DNA from: Alloalcanivorax xiamenensis
GTDB taxonomy: Bacteria > Pseudomonadota > Gammaproteobacteria > Pseudomonadales > Alcanivoracaceae
Length of the DNA stretch: 64,000 nt
Assembly: GCF_009846745.1 (NCBI RefSeq)
Contig: NZ_AQPF01000002.1
Location: forward strand, 62,001 to 126,000
Direction: 5' to 3'
The notes under the pieces: generated by a model
Told to the model about the DNA's origin: nothing
What the model saw: only the letters and a program-made list of their open reading frames with translations
Databases searched by the model: none
Shown here: piece by piece, positions 17,462 through 26,429 of the stretch
Numbering within the stretch: the first letter of the stretch is position 1
How the letters are laid out: each line of letters begins with the position of its first letter
Position numbers and translations under genes: made by a program

Positions 17462-18247
17462 ATGAGCAGCCTCACCGAATTGAGCCGCTCTCTGAACGGT
17501 GCCCGGGTCCTGGTGACCGGTGGCGCCAGCGGCATGGGACGGGCCACCGCCCGGGTTTTCGCCAGCGAGGGGGCACGGGTGGCCATCACCGATCGCGATC
17601 AGGAGGGCGCCGGGCAAGTGGCCAAGGCGATTCAAGACGCCGGTTTCCAGGCACGAAGCTGGGCCCTGGACGTGAGCGACGCCGCCGCGATCGAAGCGAT
17701 TACCGCCGAGGTGGCCGAAGCCTTCGGCGGCCTGGACATTCTCATCAACAATGCCGGGGTCTCCGGCTTCACCGCCATCTCGTCCCCAGCGGACGACTAC
17801 GAAGTCACCTGGCACACCTGTCTGTCGATTCTGCTGACCGCGCAGCAGCGGCTGGTGCGTGCCGCCCTGCCCCACCTGCGGCGCTCGGAGCATCCCCGCA
17901 TCGTCAATATCGCCTCCACCGAAGCCCTCGGCGCCACCGCCGAGAACAGCGCCTATGCGGCGGCCAAGGCCGGCGTCACCGGCCTCACCCGCGCCCTGGC
18001 GGTGGAGCTGGGCAAGGAAGGGATCACCGTGAACTGCATCTGCCCCGGCCCCATCGACACCGGCATGACCGCGCGGATCGCGGACGAGCACAAGGCCATT
18101 TTCGCCAGACGGCGCACCGCCTTGCGCCGTTATGGCGCCCCGGAAGAAGTGGCGCACATGACCGCCAGCCTGTGCCTGCCGGCGGCGTCCTACATCACCG
18201 GCGCGGTGATCCCGGTGGATGGCGGTCTGATGGCCCGCAATGCGTGA
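17462..18247 (+). CDS. Short-chain dehydrogenase/reductase (SDR), classical type
   Basis: NAD(P)-dependent oxidoreductase of 261 residues, Rossmann fold. The cofactor loop TGGASGMG spans residues 19-26, NNAG is at 96-99, and the catalytic Ser152, Tyr165 and Lys169 (YAAAK) are all present, followed by the PG motif CICPGPIDT. An acidic residue after the second strand (TDRD) favours NAD over NADP. The substrate is unknown; its place after an acyl-CoA ligase suggests a step on a hydroxyacyl or alcohol intermediate (inference). Confidence 0.85.
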   Translation: MSSLTELSRSLNGARVLVTGGASGMGRATARVFASEGARVAITDRDQEGAGQVAKAIQDAGFQARSWALDVSDAAAIEAITAEVAEAFGGLDILINNAGVSGFTAISSPADDYEVTWHTCLSILLTAQQRLVRAALPHLRRSEHPRIVNIASTEALGATAENSAYAAAKAGVTGLTRALAVELGKEGITVNCICPGPIDTGMTARIADEHKAIFARRRTALRRYGAPEEVAHMTASLCLPAASYITGAVIPVDGGLMARNA

Positions 18248-18317
18248 TGGGCACGGTTGCTTGTTCCGTTGACCACGCCGACCATGCTGATCCGGCCTTA
18301 CCAGAGTGACGCCCCGA

Positions 18318-19523
18318 ATGCCTCGAACCGACAACCGGCCCAACCCTTTCGTCATGGCCGTGTCCGCCATGCTGGTGGCCCTGGTGGTCATCGTCTTCGC
18401 CCGTCTGGCCTACGGCCTGCTGCTGCCGGCCATGCGTGCCGATCTTGGACTGAGCTATCGCCAGGCCGGCGCTCTGGGCACGGTCACCGCTTTGGGTTAT
18501 CTGCTGTTCGTACTGCTTGGCGGTCTCGCGGCCAGTCGCTGGGGGGCCCGCAATGCGGTGGTGTTCGGGCTGGCGGCGGTGACCCTGGGCTTCGCCGGGC
18601 TGGCCGTCGTCGCCGACTACCCGCTGATCGTGGTGCTGATGGCCCTGCTCGGCTTCGGCACCGCGTTTTCCTTCGCGCCCACGGTGTCGTTGCTGGCCAC
18701 CTGGTACCCGGAGCGACGCGGAACCATGATCGGCTGCATGACCGCCGGCGTTGGCGCGGGGATTTTCTTCATCGGGCTGCTGGTGCCCTGGCTCTCCGAT
18801 CTTTTCGGCACCAACGGCTGGCGGGTGACCTGGGGCATTTTCGCCGCCGTCGCTGGCGCCGTTTGCTTATTGGTCCTGCTGGCGGTGCGTGATCCCCCCA
18901 CCGCTGACGACGCCGGCACGACGCGGCCGCCCTCGGCGGATAAATGGCTGATCTACCGGAATCCCCGGGTCATCATCATGGCGCTGGTGTACGGCATCAT
19001 CGGCATGGTGTACATCACCCAGGCTCTGTTCATGGTCAGCTATGTGGTGGAATCCGGCTTCGACGAAACCATCGCCGGGTGGCTGATGGCAATGATGGGG
19101 CTGCTTTCCGTCCTCAGCGGCCCGTTATGGGGATCGCTGTCGGACAGTTGGGGGCGCGGCAATACTCTGAGCCTGGCCATGTCGGTGGTGACCGTTGCCA
19201 TGGCGCTGCCCCTGGTCGATCAGAGCCTGCCTCTGTTCGTCGCCCATTTCTTCTTCATGGGCTGCGCGGTCAATGGGGTCTTCACCTTGATCCAGGCCGC
19301 CAGCACCGATCAAGTGGCACCGCGTTACATTCCCATCGCGTTCAGTTATGTCACTCTGTTCTTCGCTGGCGGGCAGCTGATCGGCCCGGCGGTGGCGGGC
19401 TGGCTGATCGAAACAGAGGGCGGTTTCCCGCTCGCCATCGGCTTTACCTGCTTCTGGCTGGTTGTCGGCTTGTACCTGACCCAGCGCATTCGCCGGTTTC
19501 CGGCGGACCTGGCGGTGCCCTGA
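18318..19523 (+). CDS. MFS transporter (YbfB/YjiJ-like)
   Basis: Inner-membrane secondary transporter of 401 residues with about 12 hydrophobic helices in two halves joined by a short hydrophilic linker (DPPTADDAGTTRPPS). The first helices (VFARLAYGLLLPAMRADLGL) and the loop LGGLAASRWGARN are typical of MFS motif A; the family resembles YbfB/YjiJ. A GTG four codons upstream (18306) is an equal alternative start; neither has a clear ribosome-binding site. The substrate is unknown, but linkage to the ligase and SDR suggests uptake or efflux of an organic acid. Confidence 0.8.
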   Translation: MPRTDNRPNPFVMAVSAMLVALVVIVFARLAYGLLLPAMRADLGLSYRQAGALGTVTALGYLLFVLLGGLAASRWGARNAVVFGLAAVTLGFAGLAVVADYPLIVVLMALLGFGTAFSFAPTVSLLATWYPERRGTMIGCMTAGVGAGIFFIGLLVPWLSDLFGTNGWRVTWGIFAAVAGAVCLLVLLAVRDPPTADDAGTTRPPSADKWLIYRNPRVIIMALVYGIIGMVYITQALFMVSYVVESGFDETIAGWLMAMMGLLSVLSGPLWGSLSDSWGRGNTLSLAMSVVTVAMALPLVDQSLPLFVAHFFFMGCAVNGVFTLIQAASTDQVAPRYIPIAFSYVTLFFAGGQLIGPAVAGWLIETEGGFPLAIGFTCFWLVVGLYLTQRIRRFPADLAVP

Positions 19524-19550
19524 GCGGGGACTTTGGAGGATTTTGCCGTC

Positions 19551-19680
19551 TATTCGCGGCCAAGGCCGCTCCCACAGCGGCTGCGCAGTCCCCTTGTGGG
19601 CTGTGGGAAGCTGGCTTGCCAGCGAATACAGTGTAAGTTCGATCTCAGGGCCTTTCGCTGCCAAGGCAGTCTCCCACAGC
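19551..19680. repeat. Cluster of three REP-like units
   Basis: Units at 19551-19579 (TATTCGCGGCCAAGGCCGCT...), 19601-19628 (opposite orientation) and 19652-19680 lie between the convergent ends of the MFS gene and the sulfatase-fold gene. All share TTCGC/GCGAA and TCCCAC/GTGGG ends with a variable palindromic middle. Confidence 0.7.
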
Positions 19681-19721
19681 GGCTTCGTAATCCGTTTGCG
19701 GGAGCAGCCGACGGCGCTTAG

Positions 19722-21716
19722 CTAAGGCCGGTTATGGTGGAGCATATAGCGCCCCGCCTGATACAGCCCTTCCAGCATTTCCTTGCGCTCTTCGAACACT
19801 TCCGGGTGATCGGCGCCGACATCCGCCTCCAGGCGCGGGTCGTCCAGGTCGTAAAGACGGGCGTTGTCTCCGTCGTAGTACATGCTCAGGTGGTAGTCCG
19901 AGCCGACCAGACCGATCAGCGGGCGATGCGAGCGGTCACCACCAAAGGTGATGGCGTAGGACAGGCCGTCGGTGTTGAGCAAATCCCGCCCCATGGTGCG
20001 GTTCTCATAAGGCAGACCGGCGAGTCCCAAGGCGGTGGGCATGACGTCGACCAGACTTGCCGGACGTTCAACCACCCGGTGCTCGCCCAATACTCCGGGG
20101 CCGTAGATGATCAACGGCACATGATGCTTGTCCAGTTGCAGGGATTCGCTGTACCCCATGTGCCGGGATGACCCGGAACGATCATTGTGATCGCCATAGA
20201 GAATGAAGATGGTGTTGTCCGCGTAGTGGGATCCAGCCACCAGGTCATTCAGGTAGTAACCGATGTTGTAGTCCAGCAGGCGCACCGCGTTGTACTGATC
20301 ATTGCCGAGGAAGCTGTGCTGGCGCACTTTATCTTCCGGCGGATTGATCACCTCGAAGTTGGAATCGTCATCGGGAATGGTGAACGGCCGATGATTGCCG
20401 GCGGTCTGGATGAAGGCAACGAACGGCTTGTCCGGATCCAACTGGTCCAGGCGCTGGTGGGCGGCCTTGAACAGATCCCGGTCCGAGATGCCCCAGACAT
20501 CGATGTTGGGGGCATCGTAGTCTCCGGCTTCCCACAACTCCAGATCCTGGATGTTGTTCTTCAATACACCGCGGATATTGGCCCATCCAGCGGAGCCCCC
20601 TATGAAGTAAAGGCGCTCGTAGCCCTCGAAGGCATTGACCAGGGTGTACTGGTTGACGATCCGCGGATCCCGGGAGGCGGTGGAGCCGCCCCAGGTAATG
20701 TCGGGAATCCCGGTCACCAGGCCAAACACGGTGCGGGCGGTACCACTGGAGGGCACCATGAAATTGGGGAAGAACAGTCCCTCATTACCGAGGCGGTCCA
20801 GGTTGGGCGTGGCCTCCATCGGGTTGCCGAACAGCCCCATGCGGTTGGCGCCCATGGATTCCAGGTGAATCAGGACCACATTGGGCGGCCGTTGCGGCGC
20901 CTGGCCGGGCACCAACCGGGCGAACGTCATGGTCTCGGGGTCCGGATTGGTCACCCCCAGGTATTCCGCCACCCGCTGGTAGCGCAGCGCCAGCAGCTCG
21001 TCATCATGCTCCCGGGTACCGGTGGTGTAGGTGTCGTAAAAGAAGATCGCCGGGTTCAAACCCAGGGATGCCACCTGCAGATTGTTGGAGAAGTAAGCGT
21101 CACTCCAACGCAGCGGCACCGTGCCGGTTTGCCCCATGATCCCCAGAGCGTACAGATAAATGCCCAACGCCACGGCGATGGTGCCCCCCAGCCAGCCACG
21201 CCCCGGCGCCGCACGGCGCGCGAAAGCGGCAACCGGCTTGCGCCCCAGCCAGGCCCCCACCGCCAGCGCTACCAGTAGCAGCAGTGTCAGCCAGACCACC
21301 GGGTAGCTCTCCCACACCATCCGCAGGGAATCCCCCCGGTTGGTCAGGAAACGCAGCACGGAGCTGTTGAGGCGCTCTTCCAGATAGCTGTAGTGGGCGA
21401 AATCGGCGATATAAACGAAACAGGCCACGGCGGAGGCCACGGCCAGCCAGGCCACCGCCAGTTTCCGCGCCAGTTGACCGCGGCGCAGACCGAGCAGCCC
21501 CGGCAGCAGGCTGAGGATAGCCACCGGCAGAGTGATCAGCAGGGCCAGACGCAAATCAAAGCGAACGCCGATACCAAAAGCGTGCCAGAGCTCTTCCGGC
21601 GGCAATTCCAGACCGGACAGGAAGAACCAGAAGAACGCCGCCCTCAGTACCACGAAAACCAGGAAGAACGCGGCAACCAGGCTCAGGATCAATCGCACGC
21701 GTGGCGAAAACAGCAT
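19722..21716 (-). CDS. LTA-synthase-family phosphoglycerol transferase (sulfatase fold)
   Basis: A 664-residue inner-membrane protein with about five N-terminal helices (to about residue 190) and a large periplasmic alkaline-phosphatase-type domain. Visible motifs: VVLIHLESMGANRMGLFG near residue 280, SSGTARTVFGLVTGIPD (candidate nucleophile Thr), YFIGGSAGW and ILYGDHNDR. Family members transfer phosphoglycerol or related groups to envelope glycans or lipids, for example OpgB in osmoregulated glucans. The acceptor here is unknown. The start at 21716 has no upstream overlap; the gene ends next to the REP cluster. Confidence 0.8.
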   Translation of the reverse strand: MLFSPRVRLILSLVAAFFLVFVVLRAAFFWFFLSGLELPPEELWHAFGIGVRFDLRLALLITLPVAILSLLPGLLGLRRGQLARKLAVAWLAVASAVACFVYIADFAHYSYLEERLNSSVLRFLTNRGDSLRMVWESYPVVWLTLLLLVALAVGAWLGRKPVAAFARRAAPGRGWLGGTIAVALGIYLYALGIMGQTGTVPLRWSDAYFSNNLQVASLGLNPAIFFYDTYTTGTREHDDELLALRYQRVAEYLGVTNPDPETMTFARLVPGQAPQRPPNVVLIHLESMGANRMGLFGNPMEATPNLDRLGNEGLFFPNFMVPSSGTARTVFGLVTGIPDITWGGSTASRDPRIVNQYTLVNAFEGYERLYFIGGSAGWANIRGVLKNNIQDLELWEAGDYDAPNIDVWGISDRDLFKAAHQRLDQLDPDKPFVAFIQTAGNHRPFTIPDDDSNFEVINPPEDKVRQHSFLGNDQYNAVRLLDYNIGYYLNDLVAGSHYADNTIFILYGDHNDRSGSSRHMGYSESLQLDKHHVPLIIYGPGVLGEHRVVERPASLVDVMPTALGLAGLPYENRTMGRDLLNTDGLSYAITFGGDRSHRPLIGLVGSDYHLSMYYDGDNARLYDLDDPRLEADVGADHPEVFEERKEMLEGLYQAGRYMLHHNRP

Positions 21717-21760
21717 ACAGGCTCCACAATCAGATACGGGTTATCGGGGGGCGGCGGTGC

Positions 21761-22168
21761 TTACTTCACCACACGCAAACGCGGGCCCTTGTCGGGACCT
21801 TTGTCAGGACCATTGTCATCGGGACCGTCTTCGGGAGGATTCGGAGGTGGTTCCATGGGCTCGAACGCCATGCCCTGGCCATTTTCCCGGGCGAAAATCG
21901 CCATCACCGCGCCCACCGGCACTTTGAGGTGATGGGGCACGCCGCCGAAACGGGCGGAGAAGACGATCTCATCGTTCCCCGCCACGAACTGGGTCACGGC
22001 CCGGGGAGCCACGTTCAGTACGATCTGGCCATCCTTGACGAATTCCTGCGGCACTTCCGTGCCGGGGTAGCCCGCGTCCACCGCCAGATGAGGGGTAAGA
22101 CCGTTATCGCATATCCACTCATGGGTGGCGCGGATCAAATAGGGCCGGTTGGAAGTCATTTCGGACAT
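21761..22168 (-). CDS. sspB: ClpXP protease specificity-enhancing factor SspB
   Basis: Adaptor that delivers ssrA-tagged proteins to ClpXP. The 135-residue product has an N-terminal substrate-binding domain (MTSNRPYLIRATHEWICDNG..., VLNVAPRAV, FSARFGGVPHHL, VGAVMAIFARENGQGM) and a flexible acidic/Pro/Gly tail ending RLRVVK, which matches the ClpX-binding XB motif at the C-terminus. The frame is open 15 codons further, but MSEMTSNRPYL at 22168 is the family-like start. It lies downstream of sspA, separated by a terminator hairpin. Confidence 0.93.
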   Translation of the reverse strand: MSEMTSNRPYLIRATHEWICDNGLTPHLAVDAGYPGTEVPQEFVKDGQIVLNVAPRAVTQFVAGNDEIVFSARFGGVPHHLKVPVGAVMAIFARENGQGMAFEPMEPPPNPPEDGPDDNGPDKGPDKGPRLRVVK

Positions 22169-22211
22169 AACAGCAGGGCTTTTCCGATCAATGCGGCCGC
22201 GCTTCGGCGGC

Positions 22212-22240
22212 AAAAAAAGCCCGTGCTCGGTGGCACGGGC
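22212..22240 (-). terminator. Intrinsic terminator between sspA and sspB
   Basis: On the minus strand GCCCGTGC and GCACGGGC form a perfect 8-bp stem with a 6-nt loop, followed immediately by seven T. It lies after the sspA stop (22248) and before the sspB start (22168), so it should end or attenuate most transcripts entering sspB. Confidence 0.85.
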
Positions 22241-22247
22241 CCGGGGG

Positions 22248-22886
22248 TCACAGCGCCAGACGCATTTCCCGCTCAGCCTCGGTCAGGCTGGCCTGGAAGC
22301 TGTCACGGTCGAACAGGCGCTCGGCGTAATCCAGCAGCGGCTTGGCCTGTTTGGCCGGTAGATCCACGCCCAGGATGGGCAACCGCCACAAAATCGGCGC
22401 CACCACGCAATCCACCAGGGTGAATTCCTCGCTCATGAAGAATGGCAGCTCATTGAAGATCGGCGCGGTGGCGATCATTCCCTCGCGCAGCTCCTTGCGA
22501 CGCTTGTTCAGTGCCGCGTCCTTCTCCTCCCCCAGCACCAGGGCGTCCACATGGCCGCACCAATCGCGCTCGATACGGTGCACCAGCAGGCGGCTCTGCG
22601 CCCGCGCCACCGGATATACCGGCAGCAACGGCGGGTGCGGGAAACGCTCGTCCAGATATTCCATGATCACCGTGGACTGATACAGGGTCAGTTCACGGTC
22701 CACCAGGGTCGGGACCTCGTTATACGGATTCAGGGCCGCCAGATCTTCCGGTTTGTCCCGGCTGTCCACGTCCACGATATCCACGGTTACGCCCTTCTCC
22801 GCCAGCACAATACGTACCCGGTGGCTGTAGTGATCGTCCGGGGAAGAGAAGAAAGTCATTGAGGAACGTTTGGTCACCACGCCCAT
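22248..22886 (-). CDS. sspA: Stringent starvation protein A (SspA)
   Basis: RNA-polymerase-associated global regulator with a glutathione-S-transferase fold, 212 residues. N-terminal thioredoxin-like domain: RSSMTFFSSPDDHYSHRVRI, NPYNEVPTLVDRELTLYQS; C-terminal helical domain includes FTLVDCVVAPILWRLP. A frame opens 7 codons earlier, but MGVVTKRSS at 22886 matches homologues and has GGAG upstream. Its place between petC and sspB is the conserved gammaproteobacterial order. Confidence 0.93.
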   Translation of the reverse strand: MGVVTKRSSMTFFSSPDDHYSHRVRIVLAEKGVTVDIVDVDSRDKPEDLAALNPYNEVPTLVDRELTLYQSTVIMEYLDERFPHPPLLPVYPVARAQSRLLVHRIERDWCGHVDALVLGEEKDAALNKRRKELREGMIATAPIFNELPFFMSEEFTLVDCVVAPILWRLPILGVDLPAKQAKPLLDYAERLFDRDSFQASLTEAEREMRLAL

Positions 22887-22921
22887 GGTCGAGTCATCTC
22901 CAAGCATTATCTAATAACACA

Positions 22922-22953
22922 AACAGGGTAGCCGCTCGCGCGGTTACCCTGTT
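22922..22953 (-). terminator. Terminator-like hairpin after petC
   Basis: AACAGGGTAACCGC and GCGGCTACCCTGTT pair (one mismatch) around a 4-nt loop in the petC-sspA gap; on the minus strand it is followed by TTGTGTT. This separates the bc1 operon from sspA. Confidence 0.65.
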
Positions 22954-22977
22954 GCTGGCTGAATCGACGTTCGTGGA

Positions 22978-23634
22978 TCAGTGAACGTCTTTCCAGTATT
23001 CCTTTTTCAGCAAATACGCCGGGACAAGAAGGATAGCAAGGAACACGAGCACGTAAACACCAATCCGCTCACGGGTGGGCGCAATCGGCTCCGCCGCGTA
23101 AGTGAGGAAGTTGGTGATATCGCCCATGGCGGCCTTGAATTCCTCTTCATCCAGGGCTTCCTGCATACCGGCCATCACATGCGGCATACCGACGTTCGGG
23201 AACACTTTGTTGTTGTAACCGAACGGACGGGATTCATCCTCATAGAAGCCGATCAGATAAGAATACAGCCAATCCGGGTCTCTCAGGCGCGCTTCCAGGG
23301 TCAGATCCGGCGGCGCGGTCCCGAACCACTGCTTGGCGTCGTCCTTATCCATGGCGTTCCGCATCTGATCGCCAATCTTATCACTGGTGAAGTTCATATA
23401 CTTCAATACCAGCTCATCCGGGATGCCCAGGTCATCGGCCATGCGGCCGTAACGCAGGTATTCCAGGCTATGACAACCCATGCAGTAGTTCACGAACAGC
23501 TTGGCACCGTTCTGCAGGCTCACTTTGTCCTGCAGGTTGACCGGCGCTTTCTCGTACTCAGCGTCATGACCACCGGCGGCCAGTGCCAGGGCCGGCAAAC
23601 AGCTGAACAAAATGGCGGCAAAAAGCTTCTTCAT
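22978..23634 (-). CDS. petC: Cytochrome c1 of the ubiquinol-cytochrome c reductase (bc1) complex
   Basis: Membrane-anchored c-type cytochrome, 218 residues. A signal peptide (to about residue 20, ALALAA) is followed by the haem site CMGCH (Cys51, Cys54, His55). The likely axial Met150 is in PNVGMPHVM, and a C-terminal transmembrane anchor lies at about 193-211. It receives electrons from the Rieske centre and passes them to cytochrome c. Its ATG overlaps the petB stop by 1 bp. Confidence 0.95.
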   Translation of the reverse strand: MKKLFAAILFSCLPALALAAGGHDAEYEKAPVNLQDKVSLQNGAKLFVNYCMGCHSLEYLRYGRMADDLGIPDELVLKYMNFTSDKIGDQMRNAMDKDDAKQWFGTAPPDLTLEARLRDPDWLYSYLIGFYEDESRPFGYNNKVFPNVGMPHVMAGMQEALDEEEFKAAMGDITNFLTYAAEPIAPTRERIGVYVLVFLAILLVPAYLLKKEYWKDVH

Positions 23635-24914
23635 CAGTGACCCCCCGTGACGCGCTCAGGTACCGGCTTGGATTTTTCGAATCGATGGCCGAATGGCAGT
23701 ATCACGATGAAGAACAGGAAGTAATACACCGTGCCGATCTGCGCCACGGTCTTCGCCAGACCGGTGGCCGGCTGGGTTCCGAGGTAACCGAGGATCAGGA
23801 AGTCCACCACGAACAGCGCCAGGGTGATTTTGCTCAGCAGCCCCTTGTAACGGATCGACTTGACCGGATGGCGGTCCAGCCAGGGCAGCAGGAACAGAAT
23901 GGCGATGGCACCACCCATGGCAATCAGCCCCCAGGCCTTGGAGGAGATGAACCAGTCAATGGTGGTGGCGCGCAGCATCGCGTAATAGGGGCCGTAGTAC
24001 CACACCGGGGCGATGTGATCCGGGGTCTTCAGCGGATCCGCCGGCGCGAAGTTGGGCTTCTCGATCAGGTAGCCACCGCCGGTGGGGAAGTAGAAGATCA
24101 CCACCGCGAACACCATCATGAAGATGATGACGCCGGGCAGGTCCTTGACGGTGTAGTAGGGGTGGAACGGGATGCCGTCTTTGGGGATGCCGTTCTCGTC
24201 CTTGTTCTTCTTGATCTCCACGCCATCCGGGTTGTTGGAGCCGACTTCATGCAGCGCCAGGATGTGCAGGAACACCAGAGCCACCAGCACCAGCGGGATT
24301 GCCACCACGTGCAGGGCAAAGAACTTGTTGACGGTGGCGGTGGACAGCAGATAGTCGCCACGCACCCAGGTGGTGAGCGCTTCGCCGATTTCCTTGGCGT
24401 CGTTGGCATTGATGAAAGGAATCACGTCGAACGGGATCGCGCCGGCCAGGGAGATGATCACCTGGGCGCCCCAATAGGACATGTTGCCCCAGGGCAGCAC
24501 ATAGCCGAGGAAGCCTTCGGCCATCAGCGCCACATAGATAAGCATGCCGAAGATCCACACCAGTTCCCGCGGCGGCTTGTAGGAGCCGTACATCAGGCCA
24601 CGGAACATGTGGATGTAAACCACGGCGAAGAAGGCGGAAGCACCGACCGCGTGCATATAGCGGATCAGCCAGCCCCACTGCACGTCGCGCATGATGTACT
24701 CGACGGACTGGAAGCCCTCGTTGGGAGAAAAGAACATGGTCAACCAGATACCGGTGAGCAGCTGGTTCACCAGTACCACCATGGAGAGCACGCCAAAGTA
24801 GTACCAGAAATTGAAGTTCTTCGGAGCGTAGTACTCCGACATGTGTTTCTTGTAGGTGTTAACGACGGGAAGACGCGCATCCACCCAATCGATCAAGCCA
24901 TTCACCACTCTCAT
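23634..24914 (-). CDS. petB: Cytochrome b of the bc1 complex
   Basis: Multi-helix inner-membrane subunit, 426 residues, carrying haems bL and bH. Paired His ligands are visible in RYMHAVGASAFFAVVYIHMF and FFALHVVAIPLVLVALVFLH. The Qo-site loop (PEW/PEF region) is represented by YYTVKDLPGVIIF and GGYLIEKPNFAPADPLKTPD. It oxidises quinol and drives proton translocation. It is coupled by overlaps to petA (4 bp) and petC (1 bp). Confidence 0.95.
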   Translation of the reverse strand: MRVVNGLIDWVDARLPVVNTYKKHMSEYYAPKNFNFWYYFGVLSMVVLVNQLLTGIWLTMFFSPNEGFQSVEYIMRDVQWGWLIRYMHAVGASAFFAVVYIHMFRGLMYGSYKPPRELVWIFGMLIYVALMAEGFLGYVLPWGNMSYWGAQVIISLAGAIPFDVIPFINANDAKEIGEALTTWVRGDYLLSTATVNKFFALHVVAIPLVLVALVFLHILALHEVGSNNPDGVEIKKNKDENGIPKDGIPFHPYYTVKDLPGVIIFMMVFAVVIFYFPTGGGYLIEKPNFAPADPLKTPDHIAPVWYYGPYYAMLRATTIDWFISSKAWGLIAMGGAIAILFLLPWLDRHPVKSIRYKGLLSKITLALFVVDFLILGYLGTQPATGLAKTVAQIGTVYYFLFFIVILPFGHRFEKSKPVPERVTGGH

Positions 24915-25498
24915 GCCTGAGTCTCCCCTTCTTCAGAGCCGACGATGATCACGGACTCGCTCAGATAAGAGTGCGGCGGAACCACCAGGTTGGTGGGAGC
25001 CGGCACGCCTTGGTAAACACGTCCCGCCAGATCGAACATGGAACCGTGGCAGGGACAGAAAAAGCCGCCATGATCCAGTTGCACGGTGGGCTCTTGCTCA
25101 TACAGGGGGGAGCAACCGAGGTGGGTGCAGGTGCCGATCAGCACCAGATATTCCTTCTTGATGGAGCGCCACTGATTCTTGGCGTACGGCGGTTGCTGAT
25201 CTTCCTCGGAACCGGGGTCTCGCAGCGAACCTTCGATCTGGGACAGGCCTTCGAGCATCTTCTCGGTGCGGTTCACCACCCACACCGGCTGCCCGCGCCA
25301 TTCCTGTACCACCCGCTGACCCAATTCCAACTTGCTGATATCGACCTGGACCGGGGCGCCGGCATTTTCCGCCTTGGCACTAGGCAGCCAGGATTTCACG
25401 AAAGGAACCGCCAGCCCCACCGCACCCGCTGCCCCGATCGCCGATGTCAGGCCGATCAGAAAGGTACGGCGGCTGGTATTTACGCCGTCATTGCTCAT
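24911..25498 (-). CDS. petA: Rieske iron-sulfur subunit of the bc1 complex
   Basis: A 195-residue protein with an N-terminal twin-arginine-like region (SRRTFLIG) and one membrane segment (about 12-34), followed by the Rieske domain. Cluster ligands: Cys124 and His126 in CTHLGC, Cys148 and His151 in CPCH; Cys129 and Cys150 would form the disulfide. First gene of petABC. It takes electrons from quinol to cytochrome c1. Confidence 0.95.
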   Translation of the reverse strand: MSNDGVNTSRRTFLIGLTSAIGAAGAVGLAVPFVKSWLPSAKAENAGAPVQVDISKLELGQRVVQEWRGQPVWVVNRTEKMLEGLSQIEGSLRDPGSEEDQQPPYAKNQWRSIKKEYLVLIGTCTHLGCSPLYEQEPTVQLDHGGFFCPCHGSMFDLAGRVYQGVPAPTNLVVPPHSYLSESVIIVGSEEGETQA

Positions 25499-25964
25499 TG
25501 AGATCTTCTCCCCTGGAGCCTGTTTTCATCTGTCTTTTCCATCGTTCGCCGCGTTGCTCTTCCGGTGGATGCCAGGCTTCACATCCATACCCGGACCTGT
25601 GCCAGGAATGTCGAGCCACGCCAACCACGCCACCAGGGCATGGCACACACCGATGTTTCGCCGGACAGGGGCACGGGCCCGGATCCGGACGGACAAGGTG
25701 TGAGAAACGGCAACACCGAACCGGTTTGTTATTTAAATCCCGCAGGACGAATGATGCCGACAATGGCGGATCAAATCGAACGAAAGCGGGCTCCGTCGGA
25801 GCGTAGGAATGACCCAGATCAGGCAAAGATGTCCCGGACCGGGACGAGAGGTCAGAGCTCACGCTTCAGGCGGAGTAAGGCGGCCGAAATGGTAAAGAAA
25901 AAACCCACATCTTACAACCGGTTATTCCGGGGAGAGGCAGCCGGTAAACCCCTGATTTGAACGC
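25499..25964. other. Gap upstream of petA
   Basis: About 470 bp with no recognisable gene. It should contain the petABC promoter on the minus strand, but no convincing -35/-10 pair was found. Short open frames here have no family features and one lies antisense to another. Confidence 0.4.
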
Positions 25965-25990
25965 AAAAAAGCCCGGCAATGCCGGGCTTT
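25965..25990 (-). terminator. Terminator after rpsI
   Basis: GCCCGGC and GCCGGGC (7-bp stem, 3-nt loop) are followed on the minus strand by six T. A run of T on the plus side (CTTTT) makes it nearly bidirectional. It ends the rplM-rpsI transcript 33 bp after the rpsI stop. Confidence 0.88.
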
Positions 25991-26022
25991 TCGCAAGCGT
26001 GAGCGGTATTCGGCGGTGCCGA

Positions 26023-26418
26023 TTAACGCTTGGAGTACTGCGGACGCTTACGCGCTTTGTGCAGACCCACTTTCTTACGCTCGACTTCACGGGCGTCACG
26101 GGTGACGTAGCCGGCACGGCGCAGAGCACCGCGCATTTCACCGTCGTACTCCATCAGAGCACGGGTGATGCCGTGACGAATGGCACCGGCCTGGCCGTTG
26201 TTGCCACCGCCTTTCACGGTCACGTAGACGTCGAAACGGTCAGTCATGTTCACCAGCTCCAGCGGCTGACGCACCACCATGCGGTTGGTCTCACGACCGA
26301 AGAACTGATCCAGCGGACGACCGTTAACGGTGATGTTACCGCTGCCGGGGCGCAGGAAAACGCGTGCGGCGGCGGTTTTACGACGACCGGTTCCGTAATC
26401 GGCGTTTGCAGTTGCCAT
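26023..26418 (-). CDS. rpsI: 30S ribosomal protein S9
   Basis: A 131-residue ribosomal protein with YGTGRRKTAAARVFLRPG near the N-terminus, VNGRPLDQFF, the GGGNNGQAGAIRHGITRAL core and the conserved basic tail RKRPQYSKR, whose final Arg reaches the P-site tRNA in the ribosome. It follows rplM by 11 bp, the universal L13-S9 operon. Confidence 0.98.
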   Translation of the reverse strand: MATANADYGTGRRKTAAARVFLRPGSGNITVNGRPLDQFFGRETNRMVVRQPLELVNMTDRFDVYVTVKGGGNNGQAGAIRHGITRALMEYDGEMRGALRRAGYVTRDAREVERKKVGLHKARKRPQYSKR

Positions 26419-26429
26419 CGACTAACCCC

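Noticed and set aside
15691..17589. 632-codon minus-strand frame over the acyl-CoA ligase
   Set aside because: The plus strand encodes a complete adenylate-forming enzyme with all motifs; the opposite frame has none.
25565..25960. Plus-strand 131-codon frame upstream of petA
   Set aside because: Overlaps an equally long antisense frame, low-complexity composition, no ribosome-binding site, no family features.
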